Shown here piece by piece: positions 55,149-63,415 of a stretch of DNA of 64,000 bases; position 1 is the first letter of the stretch, and the number at the start of each line of letters is the position of its first letter. Location of the stretch: positions 1 through 64,000 of the forward strand of contig NZ_JNFD01000009.1 of the NCBI RefSeq assembly GCF_000756375.1, in the 5' to 3' direction. The translations under genes and the position numbers were made by a program. Source of the stretch: Sphingopyxis sp. LC81 (GTDB lineage: Bacteria > Pseudomonadota > Alphaproteobacteria > Sphingomonadales > Sphingomonadaceae). The notes under the pieces are model-generated. The model was not told the DNA's origin, did not search any database, and saw only the letters and a list, made by a program, of their open reading frames with translations.

Positions 55149-56438
55149 TCAGTCGCTGAACGGATCGCGGATCAGGATCGTATCTTCGCGTTCGGGGCTG
55201 GTCGACACGAGCGCGATCGGGGTTTCGATCAATTCCTGCACGCGCTGGATATATTTGATCGCCTGCGCGGGGAGGTCGGCATAGCTGCGCGCGCCCGCGG
55301 TCGATTCGTGCCAGCCGTCCATTTCCTCGTAAATCGGCTCGACCTCGGCCTGATCGGCCGAATGCGCGGGGAAATAGTCGAGGATCTTGCCGCGGAGGCG
55401 ATAGCCGGTGCAGATGCGGATCGTGTCGAAACCATCGAGCACGTCGAGCTTGGTGAGCGCGATGCCGGTGACGCCCGACACGGCGCAGCTTTGCCGCACG
55501 AGCACGGCGTCGAACCAGCCGCAGCGGCGCTTGCGCCCGGTGACGGTGCCGAATTCATGCCCGCGCTCGCCGAGCTTCTGGCCGATTTCGTCCTCGAGCT
55601 CGGTCGGGAAGGGGCCGCTGCCGACGCGCGTCGTATAGGCTTTGGCGATGCCGAGCACGAAGCCGACGGCCGACGGACCGAGGCCCGAACCGCTCGCGGC
55701 GGTGCCGCTGACGGTGTTCGAGCTGGTGACGAAGGGATAAGTGCCGTGATCGACGTCGAGCAGCACGCCCTGCGCGCCCTCGAACAGGATGCGCGCGCCG
55801 GCCTTGCGGACCTTCTTCAGGCGCTTCCACACGGGCTGCGCATATTCGAGGACATAGTCGGCGATTTCGGTGAGGTCGGCGATCAGGCGCTCGCGGTCGA
55901 TCGGCGGCTCGCCGAAACCGGCGCGCAGCGCGTCGTGGTGCGCGGTCAGACGGTCGAGCTGCGGTTCGAGCTTGTCGAGATGCGCGAGGTCGCAGACGCG
56001 AATGGCGCGGCGGCCGACCTTGTCCTCATAGGCGGGGCCGATGCCGCGCCCGGTGGTGCCGATCTTGCCCGCGCCCGCGGCGGTTTCTCGCAGCGCATCG
56101 AGGTCGCGGTGGAACGGCAGGATCAGCGCGCAATTGTCGGCGATCGCGAAATTCTCGGGGTTGATGGCGACGCCCTGGCCGCGCAGCTTGGTGATCTCGT
56201 CGCGCAGCGCCCAGGGGTCGAGCACGACGCCGTTGCCGATGATCGACAGCGTGCCGGTGACGATCCCCGAGGGGAGCAGCGACAGCTTGTAGACCTGTTC
56301 GCCGACGACGAGCGTATGGCCGGCATTATGACCGCCCTGGAAGCGGACCACGGCGTCGGCGCGGCTGGCGAGCCAGTCGACGATCTTGCCCTTGCCCTCG
56401 TCGCCCCATTGCGACCCGATGACGGTAACATTTGCCAT
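55149..56438 (-). CDS. purA: Adenylosuccinate synthetase
   Basis: PurA converts IMP to adenylosuccinate with GTP, the first step of AMP synthesis. The 429-residue length is normal. The N-terminal signature [14 protein letters not shown] and the GHNAGHT segment are clear, as is [12 protein letters not shown]. It lies downstream of hisZ on the same strand, with a small plus-strand gene between them. GCAGGACATTGTC precedes the ATG on the minus strand. Confidence 0.98.
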   Translation of the reverse strand: MANVTVIGSQWGDEGKGKIVDWLASRADAVVRFQGGHNAGHTLVVGEQVYKLSLLPSGIVTGTLSIIGNGVVLDPWALRDEITKLRGQGVAINPENFAIADNCALILPFHRDLDALRETAAGAGKIGTTGRGIGPAYEDKVGRRAIRVCDLAHLDKLEPQLDRLTAHHDALRAGFGEPPIDRERLIADLTEIADYVLEYAQPVWKRLKKVRKAGARILFEGAQGVLLDVDHGTYPFVTSSNTVSGTAASGSGLGPSAVGFVLGIAKAYTTRVGSGPFPTELEDEIGQKLGERGHEFGTVTGRKRRCGWFDAVLVRQSCAVSGVTGIALTKLDVLDGFDTIRICTGYRLRGKILDYFPAHSADQAEVEPIYEEMDGWHESTAGARSYADLPAQAIKYIQRVQELIETPIALVSTSPEREDTILIRDPFSD

Positions 56439-56571
56439 GACAATGTCCTGCTGTGCGGGGCCATCCTGACCCGGCGCGGCCTTAGCGGATTTGGCCGGAG
56501 AGGCAAGGGCGGTGGCGCGGTTGCGTCCTTCTTTTTGGCGGGGTAGCGAGGCGGAAAGAAGGATGCCCGCG

Positions 56572-56949
56572 ATGATTGACCCCGACGCCCCCTACCATGC
56601 CCATATCTATTTCGACGATGCAGAGCGTGCCGCCGCCACCGAGCTGCGCGACGGGTTCGGCCAGGACGCAGCGATTCTGTTCGTTGGCGACATGACCGAT
56701 GGCGCCGCGGGGCCGCATCCGATCGCGCAATATGAGGTGCATTTCCTCGGCGCGGCGGTCCCTGCGGTGGTCGCGACGATCGAGGCGACGGGGCTGCGCG
56801 CGCTGGTGCATCCGCTGACCGACGACGACCTTGCCGACCATACGACACTGGCGCACTGGATTGGCGAACCCGTCGAACTCGACGTGACCGTGCTCGATCC
56901 GCCCGGCGTCAATCAGGGCATCCCGCGCTTTGGGGTGTCGGATTTTTAG
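56572..56949 (+). CDS. DOPA 4,5-dioxygenase family protein
   Basis: The protein has 125 residues and resembles the DOPA-4,5-dioxygenase family, small non-heme iron extradiol-type enzymes. YHAHIYFDD near the start, [10 protein letters not shown] and [13 protein letters not shown] hold the histidines that would bind iron. I chose ATG 56572 because AAGAAGG lies about 9 bp upstream; ATG 56563 is the alternative. It is on the opposite strand to hisZ and purA, and overlaps the hisZ end by 4 bp. Confidence 0.82.
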   Translation: MIDPDAPYHAHIYFDDAERAAATELRDGFGQDAAILFVGDMTDGAAGPHPIAQYEVHFLGAAVPAVVATIEATGLRALVHPLTDDDLADHTTLAHWIGEPVELDVTVLDPPGVNQGIPRFGVSDF

Positions 56950-58058
56950 GCTTCGACCGGCCCGTCGGGACCGAGAATAAACCCGCAGCCGAGCGCGCGC
57001 GCACTGTCGCTGTCGGACAGCGCTGCGACCGTCTGCCAATCGTCGGCGCGCAGGCTCGCCGCGAGCACAGGATCGTGGCCGAGCGGCAGGAAGATGCGGC
57101 GGTCGGCATCGTCCTCGGCGCCAAGCCCCGCGTCGATCAACGGATCGGGATAGAGCGAGAAGCCGACGGCCGATTCTTCCTGTTCGCCGACCGGGATCGA
57201 ATAGCCGCCGCCGCGGCCCACCGCGTCGCCCTGTCCGGGTACGAAGATCTGGAAGCCGAACCAGCTTTGATAGGCGAAGCCATGGCGCTCGGTCGGATCG
57301 AGCGTCAGCGTGACGCGGTCGCGCACCGGCGCGGCGATCGCCTCGAGCGCGTCGATGCGCGCGGTGAGGACGCCCGTGGTATCGAAGGCGCGCAAATCGG
57401 CAATCGCCTGATCGAAGGGGCCGGTCGCGCGCAGCAGCGGCAGATAGGCTTCGGCACCGAGACGGGTCAGCGCGCCCGCGTCCTTGGCGTCGAGTTCGTC
57501 GCGCAGTTGCTGGATATCGGCATCGACCGGAAGCGGCCCGTTCGCGAGCAGGTCGACGACGTCGGGCAGGGTGAAATCGATCGTGACGGGGCCGATCCCC
57601 GCGGCCTCGAGCGCGTCGATCGCGACGCTGACGATCTCGCGCGCCGCGGCGACGCTGTCACTGCCGATCAGCTCGGCGCCGACCTGGAGCATTTCGCGCG
57701 CGGGACGAAGTTGGCTGGCGCGCAGTTTAACCACTTGCCCGGCGTAGCAGAGGCGCAGCGGGCGCGGCGCCTTGGCGAGCAGCGAGGTGGCGATGCGGCC
57801 AACCTGCCGCGTGATGTCAGGGCGCAGCGCGAGCGTGCGCTGCGATACCGGATCGGTGAAGCGGAGCAGGTCACGCGTCGAACGCTCGTCGTCACCGCCG
57901 AGCGTCTCGCGAAATTCGGCGAGCGGCGGCGATACGCGGCCATAGCCATGCGCGCGCATCGCATCGACGAGCGCGCGGGTGACGCGCGACGCGGCCTCCG
58001 CCTGTCGGGGGAGGCGATCGCGCAGCCCTTCGGGCAGCAGGGCAGGAGCCTTGGTCAT
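56946..58058 (-). CDS. hisZ: ATP phosphoribosyltransferase regulatory subunit HisZ
   Basis: HisZ is a catalytically inactive paralogue of histidyl-tRNA synthetase that activates short-form HisG in the first step of histidine synthesis. The protein has 370 residues, with LLPEGLRDRLP near the start, the class II aaRS-type TDPVSQRTLALRPDITRQVGRI region (split here by a stretch of normal sequence), and AGRGGGYS-type loop VGRGGGYSIPVG. No hisG lies in the window. It precedes purA on the same strand. Confidence 0.92.
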   Translation of the reverse strand: MTKAPALLPEGLRDRLPRQAEAASRVTRALVDAMRAHGYGRVSPPLAEFRETLGGDDERSTRDLLRFTDPVSQRTLALRPDITRQVGRIATSLLAKAPRPLRLCYAGQVVKLRASQLRPAREMLQVGAELIGSDSVAAAREIVSVAIDALEAAGIGPVTIDFTLPDVVDLLANGPLPVDADIQQLRDELDAKDAGALTRLGAEAYLPLLRATGPFDQAIADLRAFDTTGVLTARIDALEAIAAPVRDRVTLTLDPTERHGFAYQSWFGFQIFVPGQGDAVGRGGGYSIPVGEQEESAVGFSLYPDPLIDAGLGAEDDADRRIFLPLGHDPVLAASLRADDWQTVAALSDSDSARALGCGFILGPDGPVEA

Positions 58059-58096
58059 GCGTGCGGCCTTAGAAGCCTAGAGGCGAGCGATCAATC

Positions 58097-58203
58097 AAAT
58101 CTCCCCTCCCACTTGTGGGAGGGGCCGGGGGAGGGCCTGTTTCGGTCAGGACTGCGCTGACATGCCCTCCCCTAACCCCTCCCGCAAGCGGGAGGGGGAT
58201 TTA
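58097..58203. repeat. Dispersed repeat with two 10-bp hairpins
   Basis: Two hairpins mirror each other: CCCCTCCCAC-TT-GTGGGAGGGG (58103-58124) and CCCCTCCCGC-AA-GCGGGAGGGG (58176-58197). Outer AAATC and ATTT bases form a larger inverted repeat, and GGGGAGGGC/GCCCTCCCC plus GTCAG/CTGAC pair inside. It fills the gap between hisZ and serA. It shares the CCCTCCC style with the repeats at 20870 and 62803, but not their 31-bp core. Confidence 0.8.
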
Positions 58204-58206
58204 AGG

Positions 58207-59793
58207 TCAGAACTTCAAACCCTTCACCGTCTTCACGCCGGGCAGCTGGCAAAGCTGCCACAGCAGCGGCTCGGGCATCGGCGAGTCGAGCGACAGCAGC
58301 AGCACCGCTTCGCCGCCCGCGGCGCGGCGGCCGAGGTGGAAGGTGCCGATGTTGAGCCCGGCTTCGCCGAGCGCGGTGCCGATGCGGCCGATGAAGCCCG
58401 GCGCGTCCTCGTTGACGATATAGAGCATATGGCCATCGAGATCGGCCTCGACCTTGATCCCGAACATCTCGACGAGGCGCGGATCGCCGTTGCTGAACAG
58501 CGTACCCGCGACCGAGCGGTCGCCGTCGCTGGTTGCCACGGTGACGCGGACGAGCGTGTGGTAGTCGCCGTCGCGGTCGTGGCGCACTTCGCGCACGTCG
58601 AGGCCGCGCTCGCGTGCGAGATGCGGCGCGTTGACCATGTTCACTGCGTCCGAATAGCGGCGCATCAGCCCGGTGAGCACCGCGGCGGTGATCGGCTTGA
58701 GGTTGAGTTCGGCGGCGGCACCCTCGACCTCGACCGAGATCGTCGTGAGATTGTCGTGCGCGAGCTGGCCGACGAGGCTGCCGAGCTTTTCGGCGAGGCT
58801 CATATAGGGGCGCAGCTTCGGCGCTTCCTCGGCCGAGAGGCTCGGGACGTTGAGCGCGTTGGTGATGCCGCCGGTGAGCAGGTAGTCCGAAAGTTGCTCG
58901 GCGACCTGGATCGCGACATTGACCTGCGCCTCGTCGGTCGACGCGCCGAGGTGCGGGGTGCAGATGAAGTTCGGGGCGCTGAACAGCGGGTGATCGGCCG
59001 CCGGCGGCTCGGTCTGGAACACGTCGAGCGCCGCGCCCGCGACATGGCCGCTGTCGAGCGCATCCTTGAGCGCCGCTTCATCGATCAGCCCGCCGCGCGC
59101 GCAGTTGATGATGCGCACGCCCTTCTTCGCCTTGGCGATATTCTCGGCCGACAGGATGTTGCGCGTCTGGTCGGTCAGCGGCGTGTGCAGCGTGATGAAA
59201 TCGGCCTTGGCGAGCAAAGTGTCGAGATCGGCTTTTTCGACGCCGAGTTCGATCGCGCGCTCGGGGGTCAGGAAGGGGTCGAACGCGACGACCTTCATGC
59301 GCAGGCCCAGCGCGCGCTCGGCGACGATGCTGCCAATATTGCCGCAGCCGATCAGGCCGAGCGTCTTCGAGGTCAGCTCGACGCCCATGAAATCATTCTT
59401 CGGCCATTTGCCCGCCTGCGTTCCGGCGTTGGCTTCGGGAATCTGGCGCGCGAGCGCGAACATCATCGCGATCGCATGTTCGGCGGTGGTGATGCTGTTG
59501 CCGAAGGGGGTGTTCATCACGATGACGCCCTTCTTCGACGCCTCGGGAATATCGACATTGTCGACGCCGATCCCGGCGCGGCCGACGACCTTCAGGTTCG
59601 TCGCGGCGGCGAGGACGTCGGCGGTGACCTTGGTGGCCGAACGGATCGCGAGGCCGTCATAGTCGCCGATCATCGCGATCAGCTCGTCCTTGGTCTTGCC
59701 GGTGATCACGTCGACATCGATGCCGCGTTCCTTGAAGATCGCGGCGGCTTTGGGGTCCATTTTGTCGGAAATGAGAACTTTGGGAGCGGTCAT
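58207..59793 (-). CDS. serA: D-3-phosphoglycerate dehydrogenase
   Basis: SerA oxidises 3-phosphoglycerate to 3-phosphohydroxypyruvate, the first step of serine synthesis. The protein has 528 residues, the long form with the catalytic and NAD-binding domains (GLIGCGNIGSIVAERALG), an intervening domain and a C-terminal ACT-like domain (about 455-528). The catalytic His lies in TPHLGAST. I chose ATG 59793, which follows GGAG; an earlier ATG at 59811 is possible. It is co-directional with serC. Confidence 0.96.
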   Translation of the reverse strand: MTAPKVLISDKMDPKAAAIFKERGIDVDVITGKTKDELIAMIGDYDGLAIRSATKVTADVLAAATNLKVVGRAGIGVDNVDIPEASKKGVIVMNTPFGNSITTAEHAIAMMFALARQIPEANAGTQAGKWPKNDFMGVELTSKTLGLIGCGNIGSIVAERALGLRMKVVAFDPFLTPERAIELGVEKADLDTLLAKADFITLHTPLTDQTRNILSAENIAKAKKGVRIINCARGGLIDEAALKDALDSGHVAGAALDVFQTEPPAADHPLFSAPNFICTPHLGASTDEAQVNVAIQVAEQLSDYLLTGGITNALNVPSLSAEEAPKLRPYMSLAEKLGSLVGQLAHDNLTTISVEVEGAAAELNLKPITAAVLTGLMRRYSDAVNMVNAPHLARERGLDVREVRHDRDGDYHTLVRVTVATSDGDRSVAGTLFSNGDPRLVEMFGIKVEADLDGHMLYIVNEDAPGFIGRIGTALGEAGLNIGTFHLGRRAAGGEAVLLLSLDSPMPEPLLWQLCQLPGVKTVKGLKF

Positions 59794-59805
59794 GTCATTT
59801 TTCTC

Positions 59806-59880
59806 CGTCATCCCAGCGAAAGCTGGGATCGTTGGGAATGAATATGGTCGATAGCGGTCCCAGCTTTCGCTGGGACGACG
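59806..59880. repeat. Inverted repeat between serC and serA
   Basis: TCCCAGCGAAAGCTGGGA (59811-59828) and its exact reverse complement (59858-59875) lie 29 bp apart. CGTCA and GACG extend the outer ends. The core belongs to the GTCATCCC-type dispersed palindromes seen at 42931. It lies inside the serC-serA gap, so it could weaken read-through between the two genes. Confidence 0.8.
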
Positions 59881-61008
59881 TCAAGCGTTGAGCGAGGCGT
59901 AGGCCCAGTCGAGCCACGGGCCGAGCGCTTCGACATCGGCGGTGTCGACGGTCGCGCCGCACCAGATGCGAAGACCCGGAGGCGCATCGCGATAGCCCGC
60001 GATGTCATAGGCCGCGCCTTCGGCATCGAGCAGTCCGGCGAACTTCTTGATGAAGCCCTCGTCGGCGCCCGCGACCGACAGGCAAACCGAGGTCTTCGAG
60101 CGGCTGGCGGGATCGGCGGCGAGGTGGCTCAGCCAGTCGCGGTCCTCGACGATCTTGTCGAGCGCCGCGGCATTCGCATCGCTGCGCGCCTTCAGCCCGT
60201 CGAGGCCGCCGAGCGACTTTGCCCATTCGAGCGCGAAGATCGCATCCTCGACGGCAAGCATCGAAGGGGTGTTGATCGTCTCGCCCTTGAACACGCCTTC
60301 GGTCAGCGCGCCCTTCGAGACGAGGCGGAACACCTTCGGCAGCGGCCAGGCAGGGGTGTAATTCTCGAGCCGTTCGACCGCGCGCGGGCCGAGGATCAGC
60401 ACGCCGTGACCGCCTTCGCCGCCGAGCACTTTCTGCCAGCTGAAGGTCGCGACGTCGATCTTGTCCCACGGCAGATCGTAAGCGAACACCGCGCTGGTCG
60501 CGTCGGCGAAGCTCAGGCCCTCGCGGTCGTCGGCGATCCAGTCGCCGTTCGGAACGCGGACGCCGCTGGTGGTGCCGTTCCAGGTGAAAAGGACGTCGTT
60601 CGACCAGTCGACTTGGCCGAGGTCGGGAAGCTGGCCGTAGTCGGCGCGGATGACGGTCGGATCGAGCTTGAGCTGCTTCGCGGCGTCGGTGACCCAGCCC
60701 TCGCCGAAGCTCTCCCAAGCGAGCGTCGTCACGGGGCGGGCGCCGAGCATCGTCCACATCGCCATCTCGAAGGCGCCGGTGTCGCTGCCCGGAACGATGC
60801 CGATGCGGTGCGTGTCGGGCAGCTGCAGCATCTCGCGCATCAGGTCGATGCAGTACTGCAGACGCGTCTTGCCGATCTTCGCACGATGCGAGCGGCCGAG
60901 CGATTCGGTGCTGAGTTTTTCAGGGGCCCAGACCGGCGGCTTGGCGCAGGGTCCGGAAGAGAAATAGGGGCGCGCAGGGCGCAATTCAGGCGTCGTCACT
61001 TCATTCAT
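59881..61008 (-). CDS. serC: Phosphoserine aminotransferase
   Basis: SerC transfers an amino group from glutamate to 3-phosphohydroxypyruvate. The 375-residue protein begins ARPYFSSGPCAKPP and has the PLP-lysine region ATFSWQKVLGGEGG (Lys near 193). Its architecture fits the archaeal- and alphaproteobacterial-type SerC. It is the first gene of serC-serA, separated from serA by a dispersed repeat. An AAGGAGAGAC site precedes the ATG on the minus strand. Confidence 0.96.
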   Translation of the reverse strand: MNEVTTPELRPARPYFSSGPCAKPPVWAPEKLSTESLGRSHRAKIGKTRLQYCIDLMREMLQLPDTHRIGIVPGSDTGAFEMAMWTMLGARPVTTLAWESFGEGWVTDAAKQLKLDPTVIRADYGQLPDLGQVDWSNDVLFTWNGTTSGVRVPNGDWIADDREGLSFADATSAVFAYDLPWDKIDVATFSWQKVLGGEGGHGVLILGPRAVERLENYTPAWPLPKVFRLVSKGALTEGVFKGETINTPSMLAVEDAIFALEWAKSLGGLDGLKARSDANAAALDKIVEDRDWLSHLAADPASRSKTSVCLSVAGADEGFIKKFAGLLDAEGAAYDIAGYRDAPPGLRIWCGATVDTADVEALGPWLDWAYASLNA

Positions 61009-61180
61009 TTTAGTCTCTCCTTGCAGAGAGCTCGCGCGGCGTTGGGACCGCGTGGCCCGGCGCCGCCTTTAGGGCGAGCGCGCGGGCTGTCAAACAAATT
61101 GCACGGACCGCGCGAAATTTTCGACGAGTGGAGGAAAAGGTATACAGCTTGTTAACCATTTCGTCGGTAATTTGACGGCT

Positions 61181-61882
61181 ATGCCGATCCCGAACTTCTT
61201 GAAGCCCCGGATCCTGATCGCCGCCAGTGCGGCGTTGGCACTGTCCGCCTGTTTCGGCGCGCCCGACGTGATGAAGAATGGCGGCGGCAAACAATCGACG
61301 ACGACCAAGCCGAGCCGCCCACAGGTGGTCGGCACCCCTTCCTTCAGCAGCGCCGAAGCACAGCAATGCGCGTTCGACCTGAAGCAGGCGGGTGTGCGAT
61401 TCACCCCGCTCCCGAACCAGGATCATGGCGGCGGCTGCACCTCGATCGATTCGGTGAAGCTGCTCGATATCGGCACGCCGGTGTCGGGGCTCGGTGCGAT
61501 GACCTGTCCGCTCGCGAAAAATTTCGCCGCATGGGTGCAATATGCGGTGAAACCCGCGGCGCGGAAATATCTGGGGCAGGAGGTCGTGAAGATCGAGACC
61601 TTCGGAACCTACAGCTGCCGCAACATCTATGGCGGCCGGTCGGGCCGGATGTCGCAGCACGCCTTTTCGAATGCGATCGACGTATCGGGCTTCCTGCTCG
61701 CCGACGGCCGCCGCGTCATGCTCGACGGCGGATGGACCGGCGACAAATCGTCGCAGGAGTTCCTCCGCGCGCTGCACAAATCGGGCTGCCGCCGCTTCGG
61801 GACCGTGCTCGGCCCCGATTACAACGCGGCGCACTATAATCATTTCCACTTCGACATGAGCGGCAACGGCTACTGCCGCTAA
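61181..61882 (+). CDS. Extensin-like lipoprotein (Zn peptidase-like)
   Basis: The protein has 233 residues and a lipobox LSAC at about residues 20-23. The C-terminal extensin-like domain resembles VanY/DUF882-type zinc peptidases: SQHAFSNAIDVSGF and HYNHFHFDM give the metal-binding His and Asp set. It may act on peptidoglycan in the periplasm. I chose ATG 61181 because the first hydrophobic region starts there; no clear ribosome-binding site is visible. Confidence 0.88.
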   Translation: MPIPNFLKPRILIAASAALALSACFGAPDVMKNGGGKQSTTTKPSRPQVVGTPSFSSAEAQQCAFDLKQAGVRFTPLPNQDHGGGCTSIDSVKLLDIGTPVSGLGAMTCPLAKNFAAWVQYAVKPAARKYLGQEVVKIETFGTYSCRNIYGGRSGRMSQHAFSNAIDVSGFLLADGRRVMLDGGWTGDKSSQEFLRALHKSGCRRFGTVLGPDYNAAHYNHFHFDMSGNGYCR

Positions 61883-61920
61883 GCTTGGCAAAGTCATGCG
61901 AAACGGGTAGCCGCTCGCTA

Positions 61921-62796
61921 ATGGCAGAAGATAAACAACCCCATCGCTCGCGTTTCCACAAAGCCAAGGACGACGCGCAATTCGCCAAACAGGCGGTATC
62001 GACCCCGCAGACGCAAAGCCCGGCCTATCGGCTGGCCTTCCAGGACACCGAGTTCCTGCTGCGCGAAGACCTGCGCCCCGTGCGCTTCCAGCTCGAATTG
62101 CTCAAACCCGAACTGATGCTCGACGAGGCGAAGATCGAGTCGATGCTCGTCGTCTATGGCTCGGCGCGCATCCCGTCGCCCGAAAGTGCGCAGGCGGTGC
62201 TCGACGCGGCGCGTACGCCCGAGGAGCAGCGGATCGCCGAGCGGCTCGCGGCCAAGGCCAAATATTATGAGGAGGCGCGGGGGCTCGCCCGGATCGCGAG
62301 CCAGGTGCCGCCCGACGAGAATGGCTGCCGCAACTTCGTCGTCTGTTCGGGCGGCGGGCCGTCGATCATGGAGGCCGCGAATCGCGGCGCCGACGACGTG
62401 GGCAAGGAATCGGTCGGGCTCAACATCGTGCTGCCGCACGAGCAGGCGCCGAACCGCTATGTCACCCCCGACCTCAGCTTCCAGTTCCACTATTTCGCGC
62501 TGCGCAAGATGCACTTCCTGCTCCGCGCGCGCGCCGTATGTGTGTTCCCGGGCGGGTTCGGGACGTTCGACGAGACGTTCGAGCTGCTCACGCTGATCCA
62601 GACCGGCAAGATCAAGCCGATCCCGATCGTGCTGTTCAGCGAGGAATTCTGGACGCGCGTCGTCAATTTCGACGCGCTGGTCGAGGAGGGCGTGATCAGC
62701 CAGCGCGACCTGTCGCTGTTCCACTTCGTCGAAACCGCCGAAGAGGCGTGGAAGATCATCCAGGATTTCTACGGCAACGTGCAGGATCCGAATTAG
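61921..62796 (+). CDS. LOG family protein (TIGR00730)
   Basis: The protein has 291 residues with a Rossmann-like fold. The signature PGGFGTFDETFE (about 211-222) and GGGPSIMEAANRG are typical of lysine-decarboxylase-like LOG proteins, some of which release cytokinin from its riboside monophosphate; most bacterial ones lack a proven substrate. The N-terminal 90 residues are an extension beyond the minimal family. ATG 61921 lies in a weak context. A structured repeat begins directly after the stop. Confidence 0.9.
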   Translation: MAEDKQPHRSRFHKAKDDAQFAKQAVSTPQTQSPAYRLAFQDTEFLLREDLRPVRFQLELLKPELMLDEAKIESMLVVYGSARIPSPESAQAVLDAARTPEEQRIAERLAAKAKYYEEARGLARIASQVPPDENGCRNFVVCSGGGPSIMEAANRGADDVGKESVGLNIVLPHEQAPNRYVTPDLSFQFHYFALRKMHFLLRARAVCVFPGGFGTFDETFELLTLIQTGKIKPIPIVLFSEEFWTRVVNFDALVEEGVISQRDLSLFHFVETAEEAWKIIQDFYGNVQDPN

Positions 62797-62802
62797 GCTG
62801 TT

Positions 62803-62976
62803 CCTCCCCCTTTATGGGGGAGGCAGCGAGACTTACGAACTTGTTTGTTGGTCGTAGCGGTGGGGGTGCGCCCTCGGCCTGAAACGACGGCGCAAAGACG
62901 CGCCATCACCCTCATCCAACTTCGCCTAGCCGCTTTGCGGCAAGGCTGCGTATCCTTCTCCCATCAAGGGAGAAGG
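62803..62976. repeat. Dispersed structured repeat, copy 2
   Basis: The first 31 bp of its core (62804-62834) match 21035-21065 in reverse orientation with one mismatch, and GTCGTAGCGGTGGGGGTG near 62851-62868 matches GTCGCAGCGGTGGGGGTG of copy 1. Hairpins are CCTCCCCC/GGGGGAGG (62803-62823), ACGAAC/GTTTGT (62835-62848) and CCTTCTCCC/GGGAGAAGG (62954-62976). It fills the gap between the convergent LOG and cytochrome c genes, starting 6 bp after the LOG stop. Confidence 0.85.
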
Positions 62977-62980
62977 GGGC

Positions 62981-63415
62981 TTATTTCGACTGTTCTTCGA
63001 GGTACAGGATCAGCGCCTTGCGGTCCGCGGCGTCGATCACGCCGGCGAACGCCATGCGCGTGCCCGGAACATCCTTCATCGGGGCCGTGAGATAGGCGTC
63101 GAGCGCGGCTTCGTCCCAGACGCCGCCCTTCGCCTTCATCGCGCCCGAATAGGAAAAATCGGGCTTCGACGCGACCGCGGCGCCGACGACGCCGTGCAGG
63201 TTGGGGCCGATGCCGTTGTTGCCGCCCTTGTCGACCGTATGGCAGGCGACGCAGCGCCGGAAGACCTGCTCGCCCATCGCGGCGGTCGGGGCGACCGCGG
63301 GTGCCGGCGCTTCGACACCGGGCTCGCCCGTCGCCGGCGCTTCGGCCGGCGTCTCGCTCTTGCCGCAACCGGCGAGCGCCAGCGCGCCCGCCAGCAGGAC
63401 GGGCGCGAGCCGCAT
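62981..63415 (-). CDS. Lipoprotein cytochrome c
   Basis: The protein has 144 residues. The signal peptide ends in a lipobox LAGC (about 14-17), so it is probably a lipid-anchored periplasmic cytochrome. After a Pro/Ala-rich linker, CVACH (about 55-59) binds heme and the distal Met lies in GTRMAFAGV. It is of the class I, small mitochondrial-like type. Its ATG overlaps the stop of the next cytochrome gene as TAATG, so the two are translationally coupled. Confidence 0.93.
   Translation of the reverse strand: MRLAPVLLAGALALAGCGKSETPAEAPATGEPGVEAPAPAVAPTAAMGEQVFRRCVACHTVDKGGNNGIGPNLHGVVGAAVASKPDFSYSGAMKAKGGVWDEAALDAYLTAPMKDVPGTRMAFAGVIDAADRKALILYLEEQSK

Noticed and set aside
55137..56546. 469-codon plus-strand open frame opposite purA
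   Set aside because: It is an antisense shadow of purA.
58162..59841. 559-codon plus-strand open frame opposite serA
   Set aside because: It is the mirror of serA, with low-complexity composition and no recognised domain.
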